Origin: JAPOXR01 sp964291445
GTDB lineage: Bacteria; Pseudomonadota; Alphaproteobacteria; Rhodobacterales; Rhodobacteraceae
DNA: 64,000 nt
Assembly (NCBI GenBank): GCA_964291445.2
Contig: OZ219862.1
Coordinates: 1,240,001 to 1,304,000 of the forward strand
Direction: 5' to 3'
Of this stretch, positions 36,457 through 45,311 are shown in pieces. Positions within the stretch are counted from its first letter, which is position 1, and each line of letters starts with the position of its first letter. A program made the position numbers and the translations under genes. The notes beneath the pieces are model-generated. The model searched no databases. It was not told where the DNA came from and saw nothing but the letters and a program-made list of their open reading frames with translations.

Positions 36457-37932
36457 ATGGACGCGTTCCTGAACGGCGCCCTGTCCCTGACCGATCCCAC
36501 CCTGCTTCTGCTGCTCGTTGCCGCCACCATTGGCGGCGTCGTAATCGGCGCGCTTCCCGGCCTCAATGCGACCACCGGCGCCGCGCTGCTGCTGCCCTTC
36601 ACGCTGACCATGGATCCGGTTCCGGCCATCGCCATCCTGACCGCCATCTACTGTTCTGCCACCTTTGCCGGCGCCATTACCGCCATCCTGATCAACACGC
36701 CCGGCACCGCGGCCAGCGCCACCACCTGCCTTGACGGCTATCCCCTCGCCCAACGCGGCGAGGCCGGACGGGCGCTGGGAATGGCCGTTGTCGCCTCGAC
36801 GGTCGGGGGAATCGTCAGCGTCATCTGCCTCATGCTCGCGGCGCCGCTGCTGGCACGGGCCGCCTACCATTTCTCGCCGCCGGAGTATTTTGCCCTCACC
36901 CTCTTCGGGCTGTCGATGCTCGCCACCATTGGCGACGGCTCGCCGCTGCGGAACCTGATCGCCGGCGGGCTTGGCATCTTCCTTGCCCTGGTCGGCGTCG
37001 ACAATTTGACCACGGTCGAACGCTTCACCTTCGGCACCTATGAACTCTACGAGGGCATCGGGTTTGTCCCGGTCATGATCGGCGTGTTCGGCATCTCCGA
37101 ATTGCTGGTGCAGTCTTCCCATCTGGACATTCGCCGCGAACGGATATTGATGAAATCCGTCCGGCTGCCGAGCCTTGACGATTACCGGAAGTCGTGGCGG
37201 GCCATTGCCCGATCCTCCGGTATCGGAACCTTCATCGGCATCCTGCCAGCTGAAGGTGCCACCGTGGCCTCCATGATCGGCTACAGCGAGGCCAAGAGGT
37301 GGTCCCGCACGCCCGAGGAATTCGGCAAGGGGGCAATCGAGGGTGTCGCCGGTTCGGAAGCTGCCAACAATGCCGCCACCGGCGGCGCCATGGTCCCCAC
37401 ACTCGCACTGGGGATTCCGGGAAGCGCGACGGCGGCGGTCATCCTGGCCGGGTTGCTGGTCCACGGGCTGCGACCCGGGCCGACCATGTTCACCGAGCAG
37501 GCAGATTTTGCCTATGCCATCTTCTGGTCGATGCTGCTGGTGAACATCCTGTTCTTTGTTGCCGGTTTGCGGGGCGCCAGGATATTCGCCCGGGTGACCC
37601 TGATACCGGTTCCGGTGCTGTGGCCCTGCGTGTTCGTGTTCTCCGTGGTCGGGGCCTATGCTCTCGACCAGTCGATGTTCGACGTGTGGGTGGCGCTGGT
37701 CTCGGGGGTGCTCGGTTTCTTCATGCGCCGCTACAGGTTTTCGGTCGTGCCACTGGCCATCGGGCTGATCCTGGGCGGAATGCTGGAACAGCGTCTCGGT
37801 CAATCCATGGTGATGCTGGACGAGAAATGGTGGTTGATGTTCACCCGTCCATTGACCCTGTTCTTCCTGCTGCTCACCGGCGCCGTGTTGCTCGGGCCGC
37901 CGCTGTGGCGGCTGTGGCGAGGCCGGGTATAG
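36457..37932 (+). CDS. tctA: Tripartite tricarboxylate transporter large permease (TctA)
   Basis: This is a 491-residue integral membrane protein with about 12 helices. Family blocks are GGVVIGALPGLNATTGAALLLPF near the N-terminus, LINTPGTAASATTCLDGYPLA, and GILPAEGATVASMIGYSEAKR with GVAGSEAANNAATGGAMVPTL in the centre. It forms the channel that works with TctB and TctC to import a carboxylate using an ion gradient. Confidence 0.95.
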   Translation: MDAFLNGALSLTDPTLLLLLVAATIGGVVIGALPGLNATTGAALLLPFTLTMDPVPAIAILTAIYCSATFAGAITAILINTPGTAASATTCLDGYPLAQRGEAGRALGMAVVASTVGGIVSVICLMLAAPLLARAAYHFSPPEYFALTLFGLSMLATIGDGSPLRNLIAGGLGIFLALVGVDNLTTVERFTFGTYELYEGIGFVPVMIGVFGISELLVQSSHLDIRRERILMKSVRLPSLDDYRKSWRAIARSSGIGTFIGILPAEGATVASMIGYSEAKRWSRTPEEFGKGAIEGVAGSEAANNAATGGAMVPTLALGIPGSATAAVILAGLLVHGLRPGPTMFTEQADFAYAIFWSMLLVNILFFVAGLRGARIFARVTLIPVPVLWPCVFVFSVVGAYALDQSMFDVWVALVSGVLGFFMRRYRFSVVPLAIGLILGGMLEQRLGQSMVMLDEKWWLMFTRPLTLFFLLLTGAVLLGPPLWRLWRGRV

Positions 37933-37958
37933 AATCCGGAATCCGGAAAGGAGGACTC

Positions 37959-38093
37959 ATGCACGCAACCTTCCCTGCCCCGCACCGGGACAGCCGCATC
38001 GCCGCCAACCCGCCGCCGGTCACCCTGGCATGTCCTGGTTGCAGCCATTCCTGCGACAGGCTGGACGCCCGGCACCGGGAGAGATGCCGATGA
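37959..38093 (+). CDS. 44-residue small ORF with strong SD, coupled to pdxA2
   Basis: An ATG at 37959 follows a near-perfect Shine-Dalgarno (GGAAAGGAGG). The 44-codon frame encodes HRDSRIAANPPPVTLACPGC and a His/Cys/Arg-rich end. Its TGA overlaps the pdxA2 ATG (ATGA), the same coupling seen elsewhere in this cluster. I do not recognise the product. It could be a translational-coupling leader, a real small protein, or the residue of a mutated N-terminus. Confidence 0.42.
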   Translation: MHATFPAPHRDSRIAANPPPVTLACPGCSHSCDRLDARHRERCR

Positions 38094-39124
38094 GCGCCAA
38101 GCCCGTCATTGCCCTGGTGCAGGGCGACCCGGCCGGGATCGGTCCCGAATTGCTGGTGAAGCTGATCGATGACGAGACGGTCCGGTCATCGGCCAGCCTG
38201 CTGGCAATCGGGGCACCGGAGATCCTGGCCCGGGGATTGGAGCAGACCGGCCTTGCGGTCGGCGGCATCCGGCATGCCGAACCGAGTGCCGAAATCGACT
38301 TTGCCGCTGGCGGGCTCCTGCATCTCGACCTGGCCATCGAGGGTATCGGCGAGGTACCGGTCGGACAGGTTTCGGCCGCAGGGGGGCGGAGTTCAATCGA
38401 GGGGCTGCGCCGGGCCTTCGAACTTTCCCGGGATGGGGTTGTTGACGGGATCGTCTTCATGCCCTTCAACAAGGAATCGATGCATCTCGGCGGCAACGAC
38501 TTTGCCGACGAGCTGGGATTTGCCCGCGACTTCTTCGGGACCAACATCCCGGCCAGCGAATTCAACGTCGCCAACGGCATGTGGAACGGGCGGGTCACCA
38601 GCCATGTGGCCATGCGGGATGTGCCCGAATTGCTGACAATCGAGAAGATCGAACAGAGGATCGAATTGACCGACCGGACTCTCAGGAAAGCCGGCTACCG
38701 GCGGCCACGCATCGTGGTTGCGGCATACAATCCGCATGCCGGGGATGGAGGATTGATGGGAGACGAGGAAATTCGCGTAATCCGCCCGGCTGTCGAGCGG
38801 GCCCGGAACAAGCAGATTTCCGTGGTCGGCCCCCTGCCCGCCGACACGCTGTGGCTCAAGGTTCGGGATGGCGAGTATGACGCGGTGGTGACCATGTATC
38901 ACGACCAGGGCCAGATCGCCATCAAGCTGCTCGGATTTGATCGCGGGGTCTCGGTGCTGGCTGGCCTGCCGGTGCCATTGACCACGCCGGCCCACGGAAC
39001 CGCATTCGACATCGCCGGCCGGAACCGGGCCAATCCGGCACCGGCCAGGAATGCCTTCACCATGTGCCTGAACATGGCCAGCAACCGTGACGCCATGGCC
39101 GGAGTCACCACCAGCGGGTGCTGA
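38090..39124 (+). CDS. PdxA2-family phospho-hydroxyacid dehydrogenase
   Basis: This 344-residue protein is of the 4-hydroxythreonine-4-phosphate dehydrogenase (PdxA) family, in a catabolic context. VQGDPAGIGPELLVKLI is the N-terminal family block. Metal-site residues lie in HDQGQIAIKLLGFDRGVSVL, followed by GLPVPLTTPAHGTAFDIAG. PdxA2 members oxidise 4-phosphorylated C4 acids (D-threonate/erythronate 4-phosphate) with decarboxylation to dihydroxyacetone phosphate. A partner kinase of the DUF1537 type is not seen in the window, so the true substrate is open. GGGAGA lies 7 bp upstream of ATG 38090. Confidence 0.88.
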   Translation: MSAKPVIALVQGDPAGIGPELLVKLIDDETVRSSASLLAIGAPEILARGLEQTGLAVGGIRHAEPSAEIDFAAGGLLHLDLAIEGIGEVPVGQVSAAGGRSSIEGLRRAFELSRDGVVDGIVFMPFNKESMHLGGNDFADELGFARDFFGTNIPASEFNVANGMWNGRVTSHVAMRDVPELLTIEKIEQRIELTDRTLRKAGYRRPRIVVAAYNPHAGDGGLMGDEEIRVIRPAVERARNKQISVVGPLPADTLWLKVRDGEYDAVVTMYHDQGQIAIKLLGFDRGVSVLAGLPVPLTTPAHGTAFDIAGRNRANPAPARNAFTMCLNMASNRDAMAGVTTSGC

Positions 39125-39185
39125 ACACCGCCGGGAGCCGGACGCAAAGCTGTCTGCCCTGACAGGCCATCCGCGATGGCGGTGC

Positions 39186-39905
39186 TCACCCGTCCGCTGC
39201 CGGGGGCGCTCCTTCGAGAATTCGCGTGATGTTGCGGATGGTGCTCCTCAGATGGTCTCGAAGCGCGGTGGCAGTCTTGCGTGGCTTGCGGGCGAGCAAC
39301 GCATCGACAATCTTGCAATGTTCCGCCAGCGTGTTGGCCCGCGAGTCGACCTGGCGGGACGACATGAACCGCGCCCGCCACAGCTTGGCATTGTACTGCC
39401 GGTGCGTGGCGGCCAGCGCCGAATTGTGCGAGGCGGTGACGATCGCGCCGTGAAACGCCATGTCCAGCCGGAAGAACTCGAGATCCTGCACATTCCCCGG
39501 CAGTGCATTGAGGTGGTCATTGATCTGGCCAATGCCGGCGATTTCCTCGTCGGTCGCCAGGTTGCAGGCCGTCTCGCCAGCCAGCCCCTCCAGCGCACCA
39601 AGCACGGTGATGTTCTGCGACAACTCCTCCAGCGACGGGTTGGCCACCCGTGGTCGCCGGGTTGGACCAAATTCGATCAGCCCCTCGAATTCCAGGATCC
39701 GCAGGGCTTCCTTCAGCGGCGTGCGGCTGATCCCGAGCCCTGCCGCCAAATCCCGCTCCTGAACCGGCGTTCCCGGCGCCAGCTTTTCCACCAGGATCAA
39801 GTCCCGCAACGCGTCCGCCGCCTCTTCGGCCAGGCTGCGCCGCGGCGGGACCCGCGTCTCCCGGCTGACCAGGGACCTGATATCCTGCCCGGAGCCGCCC
39901 ATCAT
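39186..39905 (-). CDS. GntR-family transcriptional regulator (FCD domain)
   Basis: This is a 239-residue regulator. The winged helix occupies about 25-90 (EEAADALRDLILVEKLAPGT, ERDLAAGLGISRTPLKEALR). An all-helical FCD effector domain follows, with metal-site-like residues in FRLDMAFHGAIVTASHN and AEHCKIVDALLARK. The start ATG overlaps the dapA-family stop (ATGATG), so either ATG at 39905 or 39902 may be used. It is the likely reader of the palindromes at 34870-34893 and 42096-42112, coupling transport to catabolism. Confidence 0.9.
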   Translation of the reverse strand: MMGGSGQDIRSLVSRETRVPPRRSLAEEAADALRDLILVEKLAPGTPVQERDLAAGLGISRTPLKEALRILEFEGLIEFGPTRRPRVANPSLEELSQNITVLGALEGLAGETACNLATDEEIAGIGQINDHLNALPGNVQDLEFFRLDMAFHGAIVTASHNSALAATHRQYNAKLWRARFMSSRQVDSRANTLAEHCKIVDALLARKPRKTATALRDHLRSTIRNITRILEGAPPAADG

Positions 39906-40810
39906 GCCCGACGCAGGATCAGCGGGTCCAACGGTCGCATGAGTGCCAGCAGGCGCTCCCTGGTAACCGGGTGCAATGCCGGGATCGGGTGTCGGCAGAA
40001 TGCCGATTCGATGATTCCCCCGGCCAGCATCGCCTCCTTGGTTGCCCTGAACCCGCATTGGCGGTTTTCGTGGTTGATGACCGGAAGGACGCTGGCATAG
40101 GCGGCGCCGGCGCCGGCCATGTCGCCGTCGAGATATGACATGATGACCGGCCGGATCAGGTCGGGAATCAGCGCCGAGGTCATCGAGCCGGTGGCGCCGG
40201 CCTCGAGATCGGCGAGCAGGGTAATCCCCTCCTCCCCGTCAAAGGGTCCCTCTACCGCGTCGCCTGCTTCGCTGAGCAGTTGTCGCAGCTTGTCGGCGGT
40301 GCCGGGACATTCGATCTTGAACAGTTTCAGCATTTCGATGTCCCGGGCCATGCTGGCCAGCAGCGCCACCGGCAAATCGACACCCGACAGCGGCGCGTCC
40401 TGCAGCATGATGGGAATTCCGACCTCGCCGACCCTGGCAAACTGCTCCCGGGTCTGCTGCGGCGTGCCCTTGAGCAACGCGCCGTGATAAGGCGCCATCA
40501 TCATCACCGCCGATGCGCCGATTTCCCTGGCCATGCGGGCGCGGGCGACGGCAATCCTGGTGGAAAAATGGCTGACGGTCACGATGACCGGAGTCCGGCC
40601 ATCGACATGCTCGATGCAAAGCCGGGTCAACTGCTCGCGCTCGTCATCGGAGAGCAGGAACTGTTCGGAATAGTTGGCAAGAATGCAAATCCCATCCACC
40701 CCCTGTGCGATCATGCAATCGAGGGCGCGGCGCTGCCCGCCCGGGTCGAGTGCCCCATCGTCCCGGAAAATGGTCGGGGCAACCGGCCAGATGCCCTGGT
40801 ACCGTCTCAT
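39902..40810 (-). CDS. DapA-family aldolase/dehydratase (KDG-type aldolase candidate)
   Basis: This is a (beta/alpha)8 class I lyase of 302 residues of the dihydrodipicolinate synthase family. The Schiff-base Lys lies in MLKLFKIECPGT (about 163). The usual GTTGE substrate loop is replaced by ILANYSEQF, so it is not a housekeeping DapA. Next to a rhamnonate-dehydratase-like gene, it probably cleaves the 2-keto-3-deoxy acid to pyruvate and an aldehyde. It overlaps that gene by 4 bp (ATGA) and the GntR gene at its other end. Confidence 0.87.
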   Translation of the reverse strand: MRRYQGIWPVAPTIFRDDGALDPGGQRRALDCMIAQGVDGICILANYSEQFLLSDDEREQLTRLCIEHVDGRTPVIVTVSHFSTRIAVARARMAREIGASAVMMMAPYHGALLKGTPQQTREQFARVGEVGIPIMLQDAPLSGVDLPVALLASMARDIEMLKLFKIECPGTADKLRQLLSEAGDAVEGPFDGEEGITLLADLEAGATGSMTSALIPDLIRPVIMSYLDGDMAGAGAAYASVLPVINHENRQCGFRATKEAMLAGGIIESAFCRHPIPALHPVTRERLLALMRPLDPLILRRA

Positions 40811-41978
40811 TCGATGACCTCGAACTTGTCGCGATGCCGATCGCTGATCTCGATGCCGAGACCCGGCCGCTCGTCATCGAGTTGCAGCCAGCCATCCACT
40901 GCCTCCGGATCGCCATCGAAGATGTAATAAAACAGCTCGTTTCCGACTTCGACATCGTAAACCGGAAAATACTCGCTGATCGGGCAGTTCAGGTTGGCCA
41001 TGGTCAGGTGATAATTGTGCATCTGTCCGGCATGCGGGATCACCGGGATTTGGTGGGCCTCGGCAACCGCATTGATTTTCTGGGCGGCGGTGATGCCGCC
41101 GACCCGGTTGGTATCATATTGCAGGACCGAGACCGCCTTCGATTGCAGAAGCTGAGCACAGCCCAGAAGCGAGAACTCGTGCTCCCCTCCCGAGATCGGG
41201 ATCGGACCCCGGTTGAGTTCGGCATATCCATTCAGATCATCGGCGATGACCGGCTCCTCCAGCCATCTTGGTTCGTATTGCTCAAGCTTCGGCAGCATGC
41301 GGCGGGTATAGTCGAGATTCCACCCCATATAGGCTTCGAGCATGAGATCCCGGTCATACCCGATTACCTCCCGGACGGCGGCGACCCGTTTCAGATTCTC
41401 CCGCATCCCGGCCATGCCATCCTTCGGCCCGTAGCCGAACCGCGATTTGAATGCCTGGTATCCGGCCACGACCGCCGCCTCGGCCTCGGCCTGCATATTC
41501 TTGACCGGGCCGGCATAGAGCTTCGAATAATAGACTGGAATCCTGTCCTTGGTTCTTCCGCCCAGCAGCTTGAATACCGGTTTGCCGGCCAGCTTGCCGA
41601 TCAGGTCCCAGATCGCAATGTCGATGGCGCTGATGGCAATCATCCCGATCCCCTTGCGCCCCCAGGCATGGGAGCGCCGGTACATCTTCTCCCAGATATG
41701 GGCGTAATCGAACGGGTCCTCGCCGACGACCATTGGCGCAAACCAGTCATCGATGGCCTTCTTGACCACGCCCGGCGCCAGCGAGGCATTGCCGATCCCG
41801 ACCGTGCCGTCAGCGGTCTCGACCTCGCAAGTCAACCATTGATGAAACCGGAACGACGACATTGCATCGCCGCTCTCATGCAGAAGATCGGTTGCATTGG
41901 TGCAGAAATTCCGCTGCGGTGGAACGGTGGGGCCGGTCCAGTTCCAGACCTTGCTCGAACCGAGCTGATTGTCGTCAT
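40807..41978 (-). pseudogene. L-rhamnonate dehydratase-like enolase-superfamily enzyme, one-base frameshift near the N-terminus
   Basis: The long frame from 41862 (MSSFRFHQWLTCEVE) lacks the capping-domain N-terminus. Upstream DNA supplies it in two frames: from ATG 41978, MTTISSVRAR, then after a one-base gap near 41950, VWNWTGPTVPPQRNFCTNATD and LLHESGDAM running into MSSF. This matches the RhamD N-terminus (VW-GPTVPP-NFCTNA-D-GDAM). Downstream blocks are normal: HAWGRKGIGMIAISAIDIAIW, KSRFGYG, LEAYMGWN, EEPV, SGGEHEF, DTNRVGGIT and IPHAGQMHNYH. The repaired length is about 390 residues. It dehydrates a sugar acid to a 2-keto-3-deoxy acid. Decay or an assembly indel are both possible. Confidence 0.85.
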
Positions 41979-42095
41979 CCTGGCTCTACTCCCCAATCCG
42001 ATGGCAGTTTCCCGCTGCTGCCAGGCCGGTCCCGGAATCGCCGGTGGGCCGGATGTCCCCGCATCCCGGGCAGCAAAGCAGGTCCAGCCCGATGG

Positions 42096-42112
42096 CATTT
42101 GGTATGCCATCC
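42096..42112. promoter_or_regulatory. GGTATGCC operator-like site upstream of the dehydratase operon
   Basis: ATTTGGTATGCCAT matches the tctC palindrome core ATTTGGTATACCAA at most positions. It sits within a larger inverted repeat GATGGCA-TTTGGTA-TGCCATC (42091-42111). Its centre is about 126 bp before the dehydratase start. It suggests one regulator for both arms of the cluster. Confidence 0.55.
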
Positions 42113-42206
42113 TGACCGGAATTCGTCAATTGCTCCGGCCAATGGCCGCAAGCGGGGAAGCGCCATCCCGGACCGGCAACTGCAGCCCCGGCGGCGGACC
42201 GTTTCG

Positions 42207-42968
42207 TCACTCGCCGAGGATCTCGGCGACCCGTGCCGCGTTGTCATGGGCCAGCGTGCCGTCCATCGAGTGGAGATTGTTCTCGAAGCCGACCCGTACC
42301 TTCCCGCCGAGGGCAAGCATCTCCCGAAGGATCACGGTCTCGTCGGGGCCGAATGCACAGATGGCGATGTCGGCATCCGGCAGCAGTGCCAATGCCTGGC
42401 CGAGCAGCGGCTCCAGCTCGGATGGCCGGGCTGGCCGCCTGCTGTCATAGGCACCCATGACCAGCAATGCCTGGAGCCCATCCGGTGGCACGGTGCCGAT
42501 ATCGATCGATTGGCCGAGCAGGCGAATGTCGTCGGAGTCATAGAGAATGTGCTGGATGGCGGTGCCAGCCCCTGCCGCATCCTGGTAGCATCGCCGGGCA
42601 GCCCGAAGGTCACCATCGGCGAGTATCTCGCGGATCGACACCGAGGCGGCAACCGGCGATAACTGACGCAGGACCTCCCTCTGCTGCGCTGGTGTATAGA
42701 TGCCGGCGCTTTCGGTGGTGATTTGCACCGGCATCGCCGGCACGGCGCGCATCATTTCCTGCAACAGTTCCCGGTAACGGCCGACATCGAGGCTGTGGCT
42801 GCCGTCATCACTGCGGATATGGGCGTGCAGGGCGCCGGCGCCGGCATCGAAGCAATCCCTGGCGGCGGCAACGATGTCGGATATGGAAACCGGGAGCCGC
42901 GGGTGGTCTGCCTTGCTACGCCGAGCCCCGGTGGGGGCCACCATCAGGCGCGGCAGCCGGAAGGTCAT
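42207..42968 (-). CDS. BKACE family protein (3-keto-5-aminohexanoate cleavage type)
   Basis: This is a beta-keto acid cleavage enzyme of 253 residues, a Zn-dependent TIM barrel that condenses a beta-keto acid with acetyl-CoA. Visible blocks are LMVAPTGARRSKADHPRLPV, AGAGALHAHIRSDDGSHSLD (zinc His-x-His) and KVRVGFENNLHSMDGTLA near the C-terminus. Its ATG overlaps the stop of the upstream aminotransferase (ATGA). The pair could process an amino- or keto-acid intermediate; the substrate is unknown. Confidence 0.9.
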   Translation of the reverse strand: MTFRLPRLMVAPTGARRSKADHPRLPVSISDIVAAARDCFDAGAGALHAHIRSDDGSHSLDVGRYRELLQEMMRAVPAMPVQITTESAGIYTPAQQREVLRQLSPVAASVSIREILADGDLRAARRCYQDAAGAGTAIQHILYDSDDIRLLGQSIDIGTVPPDGLQALLVMGAYDSRRPARPSELEPLLGQALALLPDADIAICAFGPDETVILREMLALGGKVRVGFENNLHSMDGTLAHDNAARVAEILGE

Positions 42969-44296
42969 GCAATGTCGTCCAGGGCGGTTGCGACGGCGTC
43001 AGCAAGCTTCGACAAGAGCTCGTCGATCTCATCTTCGCTGATGATGAATGGCGGCGCCAACAGCACGTGATCACCCGATTTGCCATCCACCGTGCCCGAC
43101 ATCGGGTAGCAAATCAGCCCTGCCTCGAATGCCGACTTCTTGATCCTGCCGGCAAGGCCCTTCCCAGCGTCGAACGGGTGTCCGGTCTGCCGGTTCTGCA
43201 CCAGTTCGATGGCCATGAACAGGCCCCGTCCGCGAATGTCGCCAACATGCGGATGCCGGCCGAAATCACGCTCCAGCCCTGCCCGGAGAACCTCGCCCTG
43301 CCTCCGCACGACCTCGAGAAGCCCCCGGCTTCGTATGGCCTTCAACACCGCCACGGCGGCGGCGGCGGCCACCGGATGCCCCATATAGGTATGGCCGTGC
43401 TGGAAGAAACCCGAGCCCCGGACAATGGCATCACGGATGTATTCCTGGCACAGCATGGCGCCGATGGGCTGGTATCCGGCGCCCAACCCCTTGGCCAGGA
43501 CGATGATGTCGGGCGCCACCCCTTCCTGTTCGGTGGCGAACATGGTGCCGGTTCGCCCCATCCCGCACATCACCTCGTCGGCAATCAGCAGCACGCCATA
43601 CCGGTCGCAGATCTCGCGGATGCGGCGAAAATAGCCGGCGGCGGGCGGCACGGCGCCAATGGTGGCCCCGGCCACCGGTTCGACGATGAATGCCATGACC
43701 GTCTCCGGCCCAAGCCGACGGATTTCCTCCTCGAGCTCGTTGGCGACCCGCAAGCCATACTGCACCTCCGACTCGTCCGCCCGGCGGCCCCGGTATTCGA
43801 AACATGGCGAGATATGGGAGGTTTTGACCAGCAGCGGCGAAAACGGCGCCCGCCGCCACAGATTGCCGCCAGCCGCCAGGGCACCGAGGGTGTTGCCATG
43901 AAAGCTCTGGCGGCGGGCGATGATGTTGCGACGGTCCGGCTGCCCGGTCTCGATGAAATATTGTCGCGCCAGCTTGACCGCCGCTTCGGCCGCCTCCGAG
44001 CCTCCGGATACGAGATAGACCCTGTCGATGCCCGCCGGCGCCTGCTCGACCAGCAATTCGGCAAGCTCCTCGGCCGGCTCGGAGGTCAGGAACCCGGTAT
44101 GGGCAAAGGCAACCCGGTCCAGCTGGTCAAGGATCGCCTGTCGGATTTGCGGATCCGAATGGCCAAGGCTCGACACCGCTGCCCCGCCCGACCCGTCAAG
44201 ATACCGCTTGCCGGCCGTGTCAAACAGGTAGACGCCGTCGCCCCTGGCGACGGCGGGAAGCTGAATGCGCGCGTTTCGTCCGAATACATGTGACAT
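42965..44296 (-). CDS. Class III aminotransferase (omega-transaminase type)
   Basis: This is a PLP-dependent fold-type I aminotransferase of 443 residues. It contains the substrate-loop SGGSEAAEAAVKLARQY, the PLP Asp region LLIADEVMCGMGRTGTMFA, the Schiff-base Lys in IIVLAKGLGAGYQPIGA, and HGHTYMGHPVAAAAAVAVL. Class III enzymes act on omega- or beta-amino groups. The stop overlaps the BKACE start, so the two are probably coupled in a beta-amino/beta-keto acid route. Confidence 0.93.
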   Translation of the reverse strand: MSHVFGRNARIQLPAVARGDGVYLFDTAGKRYLDGSGGAAVSSLGHSDPQIRQAILDQLDRVAFAHTGFLTSEPAEELAELLVEQAPAGIDRVYLVSGGSEAAEAAVKLARQYFIETGQPDRRNIIARRQSFHGNTLGALAAGGNLWRRAPFSPLLVKTSHISPCFEYRGRRADESEVQYGLRVANELEEEIRRLGPETVMAFIVEPVAGATIGAVPPAAGYFRRIREICDRYGVLLIADEVMCGMGRTGTMFATEQEGVAPDIIVLAKGLGAGYQPIGAMLCQEYIRDAIVRGSGFFQHGHTYMGHPVAAAAAVAVLKAIRSRGLLEVVRRQGEVLRAGLERDFGRHPHVGDIRGRGLFMAIELVQNRQTGHPFDAGKGLAGRIKKSAFEAGLICYPMSGTVDGKSGDHVLLAPPFIISEDEIDELLSKLADAVATALDDIA

Positions 44297-45011
44297 CCGT
44301 GCAATCCGTCAGGAACTATTCTGGTGAATGTGGTGGAATTGGCGGGCGGAGTCCATCGCAGGTCGGGAACCGCAGCCGAGCATGCCGCGGGCGATATTGG
44401 TTCAGATCGGGCAATCCTACGATTCGGGCCGAAGCGAGGACTGCGCGATCATGTCTGCCTGCACGCGGTCGGCGGCGACGACGATCTCCCGGTCGAATGT
44501 TCCCTGGTCAGGCGGGTCTCGCAGCTGACGGCATCGGGAATCTGTTCGGAGGCCGGCTCCGACAGCACGCGGCGGGCCACGGCCAATGCATTCCTGGAAT
44601 CGTCCGGGGATGAAACTGCACCGCCGCCAGCTACGTGCCGAAATCGGGAATGGCGATGAGCATCTGGGTCGATGCACCGTGCAGGCGAACCAGCGACACC
44701 TCCGGGCGGTACGTGGAGAGATGGTTGGTCAAGGAATGGCTCTCGGCCTTGCAGGCCGGCAACCGAATCAAGTACCGCTGGCAGAATGCCGGGCGCCAGC
44801 GCCTTGCCGCCGGCGCCATCACCGCCTGTATTGTCATCCTGGTCGGCCGACTGACGCGCAGGTCGCCGGACGCGCCTGCATCATTGTCCACATGGACGAG
44901 ATCCATGTCCCTACCATGCACATGGCCGGGCTGAACTACTGACGGCGGCGCGGCCCGCCTGACCCGGAGCCGAGGGTCGCCGACTTTGCCGGACATGCCG
45001 GATTCATATCG
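44297..45011. other. Long stretch without an intact gene
   Basis: About 715 bp with no complete gene recognised. Near 44888-44942 a plus-strand frame reads IIVHMDEIHVPTMHMAGLNY and stops, which looks protein-like, but no continuous upstream frame supports it. This may be eroded coding sequence. The aminotransferase promoter should lie at the left end. Confidence 0.35.
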
Positions 45012-45250
45012 TCACGGCGTCAGCCCATGCCCGGCACTCGAAAACTCCGGGAAGGGCATCCCATATTGCCACTCTTCGTCGAACATCACCGGGCCATGCG
45101 TGATGACCTCGCAAGGGCCGAGTCCGCAGTGTCCGGCCGAAACGTCCGGATACGTTCATGACAGCAAGGCTGCGGCCCGTCTCGACATCGACAATTTCCC
45201 ATCCGAGTTGGGCTCGCCTGTCGCTGCCACCGGCGAGAGCGGGGCATCCG
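45012..45250 (-). pseudogene. Unidentified gene fragment with a frameshift
   Basis: On the minus strand, QLGWEIVDVETGRSLAVMNV in one frame is followed, after a shift, by DVSAGHCGLGPCEVITHGPV and MFDEEWQYGMPFPEF to a TGA at 45012. The two stretches read like one protein, about 75 codons long in total, but I do not recognise the family. It lies just downstream of the FAD oxidoreductase gene, so it may be the remains of a following operon gene. Confidence 0.4.
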
Positions 45251-45311
45251 ATGGGCGTATTCGGCCCACCCTGCCCCGGTTGCGGCCATTGCATCCGGCC
45301 TGATGCAGGAG

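Noticed and set aside
35443..37803. 786-codon open frame antisense to tctC, tctB and tctA
   Set aside because: The composition is Gly/Arg/Gln/His-rich low-complexity typical of a GC-rich antisense shadow. The plus-strand genes have clear domains and start signals.
40705..42450. 581-codon plus-strand open frame across DapA, dehydratase and BKACE genes
   Set aside because: It is antisense to three recognisable enzymes, carries no motif of its own and has no ribosome-binding site.
44888..44942. C-terminal end of an intact protein (IIVHMDEIHVPTMHMAGLNY)
   Set aside because: No continuous upstream frame or start supports a complete gene; noted only as possible eroded coding sequence.
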